Shown here: positions 1 to 10,839 of the stretch, in pieces
How the letters are laid out: each line of letters starts with the position of its first letter
How positions within the stretch are numbered: position 1 is the first letter of the stretch
NCBI GenBank assembly: GCA_014529385.2
Contig: CM043964.1
Span: forward strand, 130,228,920 to 130,292,919
DNA length: 64,000 nucleotides
DNA from: Adiantum capillus-veneris
Taxonomy: Eukaryota; Streptophyta; Polypodiopsida; Polypodiales; Pteridaceae
Direction: 5' to 3'
Notes under the pieces: model-generated
Told to the model about the DNA's origin: nothing
The model's database searches: none
The model's input: only the letters and a program-made list of their open reading frames with translations
Program-made: the position numbers and the translations under genes

Positions 1-2462
1 AACGAAGAATAGAAGACATTTTTACAAACAGTTTCAATCCAAAAATTTGAGAATTATGGAACGCTAACACCGACATCCAATATATAGTGAACGCGTACGG
101 AGCTGCTGCATACTGCTCATCATACATAACAAAAATGGATAGCACATTAATAACAGCTATTAAAGCTGAGATCGATATTTGTACCGCCAATAATGCCAAC
201 ACTGTTGAAAGATTACAACGCATTGGAAACACAATTTGAATATACAACAATTAAGTGCACAATAAGCTGTTTCTATTGTTTTATCTTCACCTTTACACAA
301 TTCTACTAGAGAATTTATTTTCATCAAAACAAATCCTCCAGACCAACGTTCACTCATTTTGAAAAGAACAGAAACACTCAAACAATTAGATCCAGATAGT
401 AGAAACATATTTTTCAAGAATATTATCAATAAATATAGCAAAAGACCAACACACTTGCACAATATCTGCTTGGCAGAATTTTGCTCATGCTACAAGCACT
501 GTGGACGTAAAATTGTTTCATTGAGAGACAATCGAATCATTCGTTATGTCCGATACGACAAACATAAAGATCCTAATAACTTTTATCGAAATTTTTTTTT
601 GTTATATTTACCTTGGCACAACGACGAGAACCACCATGTTCATTGCTCTTAAACATGGGAAGATGTATATAAACGTCATCTAGATCTTGTATCCTATAAC
701 AAGAAAAAATTCAACAAAGACATTGTAGATGAAAATAGTATCTCGCAAACTGCAACAACATTGACATCACGTTCCTTTGCTTCTTCACATGAAAACATGC
801 AAGACAACATCGCTTCAAATCTTCCAGACTTGAATACTACCAACAATAGAAAACTAGCAATAACAAAGCTAATCGCGATTTCAAATAAACAATTTCATGA
901 AGGCTTACGAATGCTAAATACCCAACAACGTCTTCTGTTTGATGATATCATGTTGAGAAAACGAACAAATCCAGACAAAGCAATACAACAATTTCTTACT
1001 GAAGGTGCTGGAACTGGTAAAACGTTTCTGCTGTTACTATTGGTTCAAGGATTTCTATGACATTACAATTTTAAATTGCCTACAAACATTGAATCTGCTA
1101 AATTTTTATTGATGGCGTACACTGCAAAAGCAACATTCAATATTGGTGGAACCACAATACATTCTGCTCCTCGTCTCCCATTGATAGCAAGCGACCAAAC
1201 CTCATTAAGCGCATAAAAATTAGATGAACTCTCTTCACAATATACAAATTTACAATTGGTGGTTATCGATGAGATCTCCCTCGTTGGACGAAGTCTTTTC
1301 CAACAGGCTGATGCACAACTTCACGCTATAAAAATAAAACATGATAAACCATTTGCAGGCATGGACGTTATCCTCTATGGAGATCTTTGTCCAAGCGAGT
1401 CCTGTTTGTGACAACTGAATCTTCTCATATCATGAAAACATATTCGACACATTGCTAGTTTCATTTTGGCACTCACATATCAAACGCTACGAACTAACAC
1501 AGCCAATGCAACAAGAAAATATAAGATTCATTGAAATTTTAAATCGAATATGTAAGAGCCAGCACACAGAGGAAGATACAAACACTTGAACTATTCTTAT
1601 TGCCGTGAACTATACCTCCATTGAGTAACTATTCTTATTTATTTTACGATAATAAAAGCAAAGATGCATACAACAAGTACATATTCGAAAACACACCAGG
1701 AATACCATATATATTTGAAGCTACTGACGAAAAATTCAAAAGTTGTCACAAATATATAAAGATTCTAGAAGATTTGAAACAATGCGGAGGCCTGCAAAAA
1801 ATGTTTCATTTGAAGCCAAACTTAGTCATGGAACTATGCACCGAAAACTTGAACATTACAGATGGACTTGTAAATGGAGCTGATGGACTTTAGAAGAGCC
1901 ATTCACAGACATCGACGAACGAAAAAATAGTTTGGATTGAATTTTACAACGTAAGAGTAGGTCAACGTACAAGATTTGAGAACCAACATCTCTTTGGAGA
2001 ATCTATATCAAGAAAATGGACTCCCATAAGAAAAATCATAAGAGAGCTTCAAGTCAAAAAAAGTCTGTTGAATGTCGTATCAAGAACACAATATCTTGTC
2101 CAACATGCATCAGCTCGAACTAATAGATCTCAAGGATTGACATTCATACATTGTTCTTCGACCCTTCAAAAATAAAAAGCCATGGATTGATATACAGAGC
2201 GTTGTCACGAATTAAAAATCCCCAAAACCTATTTCTCCTCTCCCGAATCGATCCAAAACAAATAAAAACAGATAAGATAGTGCTACAAGAAATAGAATGC
2301 CAGAAGCAAGAAGCAACATGGAAAACTCTAAACAAAAACTTGATAGAATTTTCAGAGAAAAATATCATCATTCAATCCATAAACACAGTGTCCATATCTA
2401 TGCATTACTCTGACATTATGAAAGACACTAGCCTTATGTCATCGGACATTCCGTGCATCTAA
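1..2462 (+). pseudogene. Helentron (Helitron2-type) Rep/helicase remnant
   Basis: This is the decayed coding region of a rolling-circle transposon, and it begins before the window. Bases 78-240 read as the segment after the Rep domain (NAYGAAAYCSSYITK). Bases 359-520 hold the block between Rep and helicase (NIINKYSKRP, then NICLAEF). A PIF1-like helicase follows, with Walker A GAGTGKT near 1006-1026 and Walker B LVVIDEIS near 1255-1278. The C-terminal helicase motif HGLIYRALSRI lies near 2180-2212. I see frameshifts near 1392 and 2130-2150 and several in-frame stops (for example 1058 and 1216), some of which look like CGA to TGA changes. It is therefore dead. The fusion to an endonuclease just downstream points to the Helentron branch rather than canonical plant Helitron1. 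Confidence 0.8.
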
Positions 2463-2996
2463 GAAACGCACACAGAAAAATCAAGAAACACATTTTTCGG
2501 ATTTGATTATATATCCTCTGAAGGACCAACAGGTGTTCTTATACTACACAAGAATAAGTCTCACTTTATTGACACATATAAACTAATATCAAACGGGATT
2601 GAAATTGTTTCGTCAAACATGTCTATTACGAGCAACAAGAAATTAAACATTGTTTTATTATACAGACATCCTTTGTCGAAACTCTCATTCCTTTACAAAG
2701 CACTGGAGAAAACTTTGCGTGCATTAGACATGAACACGGAAACCATAATCGCAGGAGATTTCAACATAGATGCAAGCAATAGCAATGGTTGCTTTATCTC
2801 TCTACAACATTACATGGCACTATATGGATTCATACAGATAATCAAAGAACCAACAACAATAAATTACTCAACGTTGGATCACATTTGGGTCAACTCAAGT
2901 GTAAACGAATTCTCATGCGGGACAAATTATTTCTATTGGTCTGATCATTCCATCACTTATATTATTTTGCCACTGACACATGGCAGGCCCTTGTGA
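2463..2996 (+). pseudogene. EEP-type endonuclease domain of the Helentron
   Basis: This continues the frame of the helicase C-terminus after a single stop at 2460-2462. The fold is an endonuclease/exonuclease/phosphatase (AP-endonuclease-like) domain. Visible motifs are an ETHT metal-site motif at the start, AGDFNID near 2753-2773, LDHIWVN near 2875-2895 and the terminal SDHSITYI near 2939-2962. In Helentrons such a domain is fused to the end of the Rep/helicase protein and may help cut target DNA. The domain itself is uninterrupted from 2463 to the stop at 2994-2996, so its nuclease motifs survive better than the helicase. A LINE endonuclease is the alternative, but the preceding PIF1 helicase in the same frame argues for Helentron. 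Confidence 0.75.
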
Positions 2997-3118
2997 AGTT
3001 AAAATTCACTTCTTGCCTTGTTATACATATTTATGGGGTTTTGTAGATTTCTCCCACGTCTGTATTTCTTGTTGGGTGATTGTATCACTAGGGTGGACAT
3101 TCCTTGTACATTCTCGCA

Positions 3119-3121
<3 letters not shown>

Positions 3122-3189
<68 letters not shown>
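3122..3189. repeat. (CT)n microsatellite
   Basis: About 34 uninterrupted CT units lie just past the Helentron remnant. The open frames that cross it are repeat artefacts. Confidence 0.95.
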
Positions 3190-3190
<1 letters not shown>

Positions 3191-5395
3191 ACCGCGCCGT
3201 CCCCCGCCACATAGGCACTAGAGAAAGCGGTTGATTTTATTCATCTTGAAATTTTTTATGGCGAGCGCTTCTGCCACATAGACATAAGTGCTTGAAATTT
3301 ATCATCGCCTGTGTGATGTCCCTCTGTTGTCTTGTTTCGGGTTGTTCCGCGGGCTCCAATGAGTTGCTGTGCAACCTTGGGCTGCTTTGCTTCCTCTTTT
3401 GACCTCTGCATGGCTGTCGTGCAAACCGTGCTAGATGCACAATTTTACGCACACCATAGCCTTTACAGCTCCAATACCTAGCTCATCATTTAGTGCACAT
3501 TGTGCACGTCTTGCAGAACTCCAAAATTGCAAAATCGATCTCTTGTTGATGTTCCCTATACCTAAGGCTCCAAGCCTTAGCTTGCCGTGAAGCCCTCATG
3601 CACTCGAAGTGGATGAAACCGTCGCTCACCCTATCTCTGATGCAGTGTGGAAGCGGGGAGCGTACATGTAGTGTGTGCTGTTGATAAGACAGAGATTGGG
3701 TGGAGTTTGATAGTGAGCACTTTCTCACCTACACTTGAGTCCATTGATAAGGAAGAATAGAGTTTAGTAGATGGGGGTGTGGATTGTTCAGGCGGCCACT
3801 TGGCTGACAACAATTGGAGAGAAGATTAGGAAAATTTCAAAATAACTATTCTTAAATGTCGAGATATCTTTTGTAAACTTTGCCAATGTGTGTAGTGGTG
3901 GTTTCATGATCTACTGTAGTGTCACAGACAAATCTTTTTTCTTGGTCAACAAGTAGTGGTGGTTCATCATACATTGGATGGGATGGTAGGGGTGCTTTAA
4001 ATGGTTTCAATTAAACGAACGTGGAAATCATTGTGTATGTGCATACAAATCAACTCTAATTGAAACATTATTGATGACAAGCGAGATGCGGAATGACTCT
4101 TAAAAGAAAGGAGCGAGTTTGACAAAAGCATCGGTATCAACACTTTGAATCTTATGCTTTTTAATTTTCAATGTAATATAATATCTCTTTTTGAAACATG
4201 ATTGTTGTGTTTGTTTGTATGCTTAGTATATTGTTCTTGTATATGTTTTATGGCATCACGAACATTAGCATAAATGGAATTGAAATTGCCAACAAAATCT
4301 TCAGAAGATGGAACAAAAATAGACAATTGTAAAACACTAAGCTTGATAAGTCCCTTATCTAGCAATTCTTGAATTTGGGTATGTATGTAAGTGATTTACA
4401 CGATAAAGTGTATGACATGGTGGTTCATTGCTAGAAACGATATCAATATTATGGTCTTCTTATGTAAAAGGTGGTAAAGCAAGTTTCAATCTATTTATTT
4501 AACAATTTAAAATTGTGTGAAGTGTTATGTGGTTCGCCACATGTGGGTGTTTCATTGGCGATTACAGAAAAATCCCCATTTTCAAGACAAAACATGCATT
4601 CACCAAGTCAATTTTAAAAATAATTTGATCTTAATCAAGACAAAATGTTTTGTTTGCAAGCACAAATAAAACTTATATACCATAAGAAAAATAAAACTCA
4701 TATATGAAAAGGAAAATATTATGCAAAAATCACAAATGTTGAACACCGCAAATTAGGTAATACATATTGTTAATATGAATGGAGTGGAAGCTAGTAAGGA
4801 GAAGGGTTTTGTGAAGGGGAGAAGGTTTGTTGAGAAGACTAATGAAGAGGAGTCTAGAGAGGTGCGATGTGGATGGGCCTAGGTGTGCTTGTACTTGAGA
4901 ATGACCTCGTTGTGGTCCATGCATGTTTGCACTTGCCCAAAACCTTTGCATGATCGGACCTCCATATTTTCTCTTTCAAAGATTGTGGGGTAGATTCTAT
5001 GCTCTCTTCAAGCAACTTGAGGAGCAATCTTGTCATGCTTGAAGCTCACACAATGCTTGTGAAATTGACACCTTGTTTGCCACATCGTTCCAATGCTTGT
5101 TATCATGTCAATACAAGGTCTCTTGCTTTGGTTAAGGTTGTACATACACTTTAATGGCCATCAATCACTCCTTTGTGCCACCACCAATTGCTCCTTCTCA
5201 AGAAAGGCCTCTACAAGGTGTCTACTATTTGGATTATACTACCCATGATCAACTACCACATCTCCACCTTGTCTATCATACTGTGAACACCCTCCTCTAG
5301 GCCTTGGGGAATAGTTGAAGATGGCATTAAGGACCACATCAATTTGTGACAAATGAGATGGTCAACACTACAAAAACTTCAAGGTTACCAAAGCG
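3190..5395. other. Non-coding debris with a possible gypsy pol scrap
   Basis: I see no convincing gene here. On the minus strand around 4480-4168 there are short stretches such as QIQELLDKGLI, which resemble the N-terminal part of a gypsy reverse transcriptase. These are joined directly to text resembling an integrase C-terminus (FVGNFNSIYANVRDAI). This may be an internally deleted retrotransposon relic, but the match is weak. The rest is AT-rich sequence without a recognisable signal. Confidence 0.3.
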
Positions 5396-5403
5396 AGAAT
5401 AGC

Positions 5404-5652
5404 CTCGGGGGGTGCACTATGTAATCATGTTAATGTATAACGTGAGTTTGAAAGGAGGGGTTTTAAAATACAATTTTTAAAGGCAATTTAATAGAGATAC
5501 ATTAAAATAAGGGGTTTTTATATTCAAATTTGGAAAATTTTCCTAAAATAAGGGGTCATTTTATTCATTCAAACATGTTAAAAGAGGGGTTTTTTTAAAA
5601 CCCCGCGAATGCACGTTATATAGGGGGGTACCGAATGGTGAACCCCCCTGAG
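5404..5652. mobile_element. MITE with 8-bp target duplication (hAT-like), copy 1
   Basis: A 249-bp non-coding element. The left end is CTCGGGGGGTGCACTAT and the reverse complement of the right end is CTCAGGGGGGTTCAC, so the ends are imperfect inverted repeats. A second shared block, TATAACGTG, followed after a few bases by GGGGTTTT, lies inside both arms. It is flanked by AGAATAGC at 5396-5403 and 5653-5660. The duplication could be read as 9 bp (GAGAATAGC), so a Mutator-type origin is not excluded. An 8-bp duplication is typical of hAT elements. Confidence 0.75.
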
Positions 5653-5787
5653 AGAATAGCACACTCATAATCTCAGGCTCACTATCATCTTCAAACCTCC
5701 AAAAATTTTCAACAATAAATGCATTTAAATGCCAAACTTACCTCTGCATGGACGTTGACCACTTAGGAGCGATCCTCACCTCGTATG

Positions 5788-5961
5788 CACGGGGGATTCA
5801 CTATGGGTTACCGTATGGTATCATGTGAGTGTACAATAGGGGGGTTTTCTAAGGACTAATGGATAGATTTTAGATAGGAGGGTCCCATATGTAGGGGTTA
5901 AAAAGGCAATTTGGTTGCACTTAGGTGGGGTCCCCCTATTACTACTAGTGAATTCCTTGTG
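5788..5961. mobile_element. MITE with 8-bp target duplication (hAT-like), copy 2
   Basis: A 174-bp element whose ends are CACGGGGGATTCACTA and, on the reverse strand, CACAAGGAATTCACTA. The flanks are CTCGTATG at 5780-5787 and 5962-5969. The end is related to copy 1: both carry a G-run followed by TTCAC(T/C)AT. The two are therefore probably members of one family inserted about 130 bp apart. Confidence 0.7.
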
Positions 5962-6698
5962 CTCGTATGGTGGCACCAGAGGTGCCATTCTCCAACCAAC
6001 ACTCTTACGCAAGAGCCATAACTGTCTTGATAAGATCTCATCTTGGTATTCGCAAGCACCAGAGGGCTACCAGGAGGCATAATGGCACATGTGGAAAAGT
6101 TAGTCCATACCAATTGGGGTCTACTTAAATCCATATTGGGATCCATGTTCCCAACCAAAACAAGCACCAGATCTGCAAAAAATTCATGATAACATAATAA
6201 GTGATTCATGAGCAAATATTATTTAAGCTTCAAGGTTTTGAAGGTATCTCCAAGAGTGTCAAACTTGCCTATCATGAGTTTGTGTATTGTGTACTCATTG
6301 AAAATATCTCCAACATCGCTGTATGGAGTCACAAAGCCATAAAGGGAACCAAAATGAACATCACATCAATTCTTCCACAACAATTACACACTTGCCATAA
6401 AGATGCTCAAGATCTCTCATTATAGCTGTGTGTGTTGTCCTTAACTGAGTGGTCTGACTTTATATAGCTATCTTCCCACTCCTCTTTGTCGGTGTCTTAG
6501 GAATCCGCCGGCTTTCTATGATGCTTAGCAGGTGACTTCTCAACATGTTTAGGCTTGGGGGCAGGTTCACTAGCTTTCCCCTTGCCCTTCTTTGCATCAA
6601 CCCTAGAGCCCTTGGCCTCTACCCTTTCTCCTACACTTTTAGCATTATACCTAAGGATAAAAGCACATAGTTACTATTCCAACAATTGCTAGAGAACA

Positions 6699-7066
6699 TT
6701 CAAAGTTTATCTTCAAGGCTTGTACCTTGTTTTAAGTCAGTTTCATTTGGTGGGCGCTTGCCTTCTGGGTAGTCAATGAACCAAGTGCAAGGAGTCCACC
6801 AACAACTCCCCATAGGGTCCTCTATCAGATTTGTGGTATATATGTCAATGAACCAAGGACAAGGAGTCCACCATCAGCTCCCCATAGGGTCCTCTATTAG
6901 ATTTGTCGTATATATGTTGATATCCTCTCACTCACTAAAAAACCATGCATCATTGGATACTTACTTATGGTACCATTTCACCACCTCAAGACCATTGATC
7001 CACCACCTACAACACAATGGACTCTTAGTTGTAGCTACTCCACCAGATGGATCTGTAGGCGTATCA
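6699..7066 (-). pseudogene. Unrecognised coding-like fragment (segment 5 of a minus-strand series)
   Basis: One minus-strand frame reads protein-like text with a few stops. It includes DTPTDPSGGVATTK, RWWINGLEVVKWYHK, LIEDPMG, WWTPCTWFIDYPEGK and RPPNETDLKQG. A 75-bp segment is duplicated in tandem inside it (6771-6920), so LIEDPMG and WWTPC appear twice. I do not recognise the family. The Trp-rich, frame-consistent text suggests a decayed real protein rather than chance. It lies in the same orientation as four other fragments up to 9.3 kb. Confidence 0.35.
6771..6920. repeat. 75-bp tandem duplication
   Basis: Two copies begin TCAATGAACCAAG at about 6771 and 6846. They differ at a handful of bases and both end near GTATATATG. 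The unit is a multiple of three, so the minus-strand frame passes through both copies. Confidence 0.85.
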
Positions 7067-7166
7067 TGTGTGATAACAGGAGGATATATTATAATTTTTA
7101 GCAATAGATGTTTACACTATAGGAGGGGATTTTAAATCCATTTTTCAAAATATGTTGTAAGTTTAT

Positions 7167-7168
<2 letters not shown>

Positions 7169-7218
<50 letters not shown>
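7169..7218. repeat. (AG)n microsatellite
   Basis: Twenty-five uninterrupted AG units, followed by a short T-run and A-run. Confidence 0.95.
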
Positions 7219-7223
<5 letters not shown>

Positions 7224-7413
7224 TTCAGAAAAAAAAATGTGTAGATGAGGTTTTTTGAATAGCCTTTTATCACACATGATAATAAGGACATTTTAAGGTG
7301 CATTTCCCAAGTAGCTAGCTTAACATCCAAAAGTCATGCATTGAATTTTCCATTTACCATGCCTCTACTATACCATTTACATGTATAACACTCATTGCAA
7401 AGTACACTATATA

Positions 7414-7650
7414 TCACTTTGCTCCTAGTGGGCAAGCTTGCCCCTCAAAATTCTCATTGCAAGCTCGTGCAAGGTATTCCTCTAGCTTACACCCTTCACC
7501 AATATTGATCTTTTCATGAACCATCTTCCAAGTGGGATTGGTCTCCTCAATGGATTTCTTCATCAACTACACCATTTTGCCCAAATGAAACCAATCAGCA
7601 TGAGGCGCCAACCACACTCTAAAGGTCCTGTCCATGTGAGGATTTGTAGT
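7414..7650 (-). pseudogene. Unrecognised coding-like fragment (segment 4)
   Basis: A minus-strand frame with a single internal stop reads text including APKNTTNPHMDRTFRVW, APHADWFHLGKMV, NPTWKMVHEKINIGEG and CNENFEGQACPLGAK before its stop. It is similar in character to the neighbouring fragments. No family is recognised. Confidence 0.35.
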
Positions 7651-7767
7651 GTTTTTTGGTGCATCTTCCCTTGTTGCAAAATGGCGATTCTCAATTTTCT
7701 ACACCAACATTCAACTTCAAATGCATGTAGAGCGTAATTTCATTGGGTAGTAGAGAAATAGAGATTC

Positions 7768-7980
7768 TTACTCTTCTAGTAAAGGTGATGTTCTCACAGG
7801 CTCAATGATCATGTTAACAACAAACCTATTTGCCTTGTCATGCCATTTGGTGTACCATTTGCATAAGTTGAACCATGCCAAACCGTTCTCAGGATTGGCT
7901 ATGGCCACATAATCGTAAGCTCTTCTCATGTGTGTTTTCTCCACCTTAGAAAGAGCCTTTTCTTTCTTCTTGCCATACAT
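7768..7980 (-). pseudogene. Unrecognised coding-like fragment (segment 3)
   Basis: A 70-residue open frame: basic start (MYGKKKEKALSKVEK), then MRRAYDYV, NPENGLAWFNLCKWYTKW and a C-terminal EPVRTSPLLEE. The composition is that of real protein and is free of low-complexity sequence. It may be an exon or a frame-broken piece of the same gene as segments 1, 2, 4 and 5. Function unknown. Confidence 0.4.
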
Positions 7981-8087
7981 ATCTCACAAGTCTTCATGCT
8001 CCAGGCTCTCATGTCATGAACATCTTTATTCTTTGCATGATAAGCTTTCATGAACACATCTTGCAATTTGGAAAGTTCAAACATAAT

Positions 8088-8161
8088 ATATATATATATA
8101 AATATATATTATAGAGATACATATATATATGTATAAATAAATAAATATATATGTATATATA

Positions 8162-8199
<38 letters not shown>

Positions 8200-8282
8200 G
8201 TATGTATGTATGTATGTGTGTGTGTGTGTGTATATATAGATATACATCGCTTCTGCCTGCAACCATATGGTGTGCGTATTTT

Positions 8283-8316
<34 letters not shown>

Positions 8317-8331
8317 GATAGATAGATAGTT
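8088..8331. repeat. Compound AT/GT/GATA microsatellite
   Basis: An AT-rich dinucleotide tract with TATG variants (8088-8215) passes into (GT)n (8216-8232). After about 50 bp of unique sequence there is a second (GT)n (8284-8313) followed by a GATA run. Minus-strand frames through it are Tyr/Ile/His/Thr artefacts. Confidence 0.95.
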
Positions 8332-8732
8332 TCATCGTAGAAGTAATCAAATTGATCCCAATTACCTTGGAAGAATACATCGTCATAATCTTTGATTCCT
8401 GACCTGAGTTCTGCATTGGACATATCCCATATTGGTTCAATCTGGTATTCTTCCCAACTGCAGTCGATTGATTCAATGACTACTCCTTCAGGGTTTTGTG
8501 ATGGAGGTTTACCTTTGTTGTCAATTAATTTGTTACAATTTTTGTGACAACAAGCAATAGTGTAGAGATCCCTTTCATCCTCCGACAAGTTGCATAGTCT
8601 CTCTAAAATTGACAAACTTTTAGAAGGCATCGATGACACACCTCTCTTCTCCATATATAAAGAGCGCCCCCTCATTGTAAAGGATCTCAAGAGTGAGCTC
8701 AAGTAATCTGATGTGAGCGTAAGGTATCTCAA
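8332..8732 (-). pseudogene. Unrecognised coding-like fragment (segment 2)
   Basis: About 134 codons are open on the minus strand before the frame runs into the microsatellite. The text is acidic and protein-like, for example SILERLCNLSEDERDLYTIA, CCHKNCNKLI, CSWEEYQIEPIWDMSNAELR and DYDDVFFQGNWDQFDYF. The frame has been captured by the repeat at its 3' end, so the true C-terminus is lost. No family recognised. Confidence 0.4.
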
Positions 8733-9028
8733 GTGTGAGCTCTAGGGATTTTGAATTGAGCCTCTCAAGTCTTACCTAGCCTTGTATATCGATCCCCTGC
8801 ACACATAGTGTATTTCCTTTTTTAATCTTCTTGCTTCATAATACACAACTTCCGCCTGAGATTGTGTAGTGTGTGTATTTCAGCTTGTCGGAGGACGGAA
8901 GAGATCTCAACAACTCTAAGAACCATGAATGCATGAGAGCATAAGTGTGTCTATTTATCAATGTAAATTCACAAAGTGTATGGGTAACACTTGGTAACTT
9001 ACGTGTTGATTGCTTGCAATATCACGAA

Positions 9029-9295
9029 TCATAGGTCTACCATGTCTGAAGGCTCAAATTTTATTACTAAAAAATGAAAGAGATTATCTACCATATGTAA
9101 CCAAGAGCAAAGCTTCTTGTTGTATTTGATGCCGCCCTCCTTCAGCGCCCCCATGTGGTGGTGTGAATTTAATTTCTCAATAGGTTCTTCTCCAGGTAAA
9201 AACTCCCACAATATGAAGCTTGGTTGATAACTATAACTATAGATAAAGCTCTCTTGAAGAAGTTCAATTTGGTCATCGCCATCAATAAGAATCAT
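9029..9295 (-). pseudogene. Unrecognised coding-like fragment (segment 1)
   Basis: An 88-residue open frame with protein-like text (MILIDGDDQIELLQESF, FILWEFLPGEEPIEKL, KKLCSWLHMVDNLFHFLV). It is the most upstream of five minus-strand fragments between 9.3 and 6.7 kb that may derive from one gene. Function unknown. Confidence 0.35.
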
Positions 9296-9634
9296 GGTAT
9301 GTCCCTTGAGCTTGCGAAGTTGGCATTAGGGGGAAGCCTTGCCTCCTTGTTGGTAAAATGATCTTCAAGCCACTTGCACAAAAAGTGTGATACAATTATT
9401 GGACCAACCTCTTCTTGAAAAGTTTCTTCTTCTCCTTGAGTAGATGACTATGATTATTGATTGTCCTTTTGGGTAGATTGTTCACCATCTACATGTTCTT
9501 ATGATGATTTGATGGTTGAATGGTTGGAGCGGCGTGACTATCTTGAGAGGTTGAAACCACGTTAGGGTTAGCTAAATTTTGATGTATTCTATTCATAAGA
9601 ACCATTCTTTATTGTTGAGCGAGGAAATGAGAGG

Positions 9635-9636
<2 letters not shown>

Positions 9637-9717
<81 letters not shown>
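9637..9717. repeat. (GT)n(GA)n compound microsatellite
   Basis: About 28 GT units pass directly into about 12 GA units. A looser GA-rich purine tract follows to about 9930. Confidence 0.95.
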
Positions 9718-9959
9718 CACAAGAAAAGAAGAGAGAGTGAGTGACAAGGGGTCTTAGAGTGTGGCAATAGTGAGAAAGAGATAGAATGAAAGAGAGAGAG
9801 GGAGGAGAAAGGGAAGAGAGGGAGAGAGAGCATAGAGAGAGAAAAGAGTGCTAGTGACGTAAATGTGAGGCATGGAAGGGAGGAGGCACAAGGACCATGA
9901 GAGAGAGGGGTTTGAGAAAGGAGAGAGAGGTAGTGCGACAAGGAAGGATACTTTTTTTT

Positions 9960-10116
9960 TGCTAAATAACATTTGAAAACATACCCAAAATTTTACTGTT
10001 TAATTTTTAGAATTTAAAAACTTGAGTAAAATCATTACACATAGATTTTGTAAATCCTTGTTTAGAAATTTTATCGAGCGCTCCAAAGTTAGGATATTTA
10101 CGTCATTGCCTCATTG

Positions 10117-10158
<42 letters not shown>

Positions 10159-10839
10159 CTGTAACTCTTTGTTAATCTTATTTTCAAAACTAGTACTCTC
10201 TATGCTCCTCTTTATTCTAACTAGATGATGTACTTTATAGAGTTTTCTATGGAAACACTATTTATTGTGGAAGCTGGAGTAAGTAAAGCAGGTTACATAT
10301 AGCTATTCAAGGCTCTGTACAATGTTCTGAAGGACCACAGACTTGATGATAGCAGAAGTGTCGGAAGCCTTGGATGTAGTCTTCTCTTGCTATCATCAAA
10401 CCCATTGCGCAAAAAATGATCCAGCTTCAAAAAAGAGCTCAACAGATTCAAGAAAGCTATGACACTTACTTTAAGTACAGAGGACTTCACACACAACATG
10501 TTAATAGTTGTTAATTTACACATGTTACTGCTCATTTAATCTATCTTGATTTATATGCAAATAGTCTTTCAAAGTACAAAACATACTGAATGAATTCAAT
10601 TTTTTTGTGTAGCATATCCTCTACAGTCACACTCCTTGGTTATAAAGAAATATGGGTGTTTGCCAATTTGGTCTACCCAAGGTATGGAGAAGTCCCACTA
10701 CCAAGTAAGAGCCAAGTTTTTCAAAGCACACTAGATATGGGGGAGGAGCACAAAATGCAAATAGCTTTCTTGAAGTATTCAATGGTTTTGAGAAAAGTGT
10801 GGCAGAGAACAAAATTAAAAGAAGCAAAAAAAGTACTAG
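9960..10839. other. No recognisable gene; (CT)n tract near 10119-10154
   Basis: Flanking DNA of the downstream retrotransposon. Short open frames on both strands have no recognisable motif. The pre-insertion sequence can be read by joining this flank to 20896 onward. Confidence 0.5.

Noticed and set aside
8048-8476. Tyr/Ile/His/Thr-rich frames on the minus strand
   Set aside because: They arise from AT and GT dinucleotide tracts. Only the part upstream of 8332 looks like protein.
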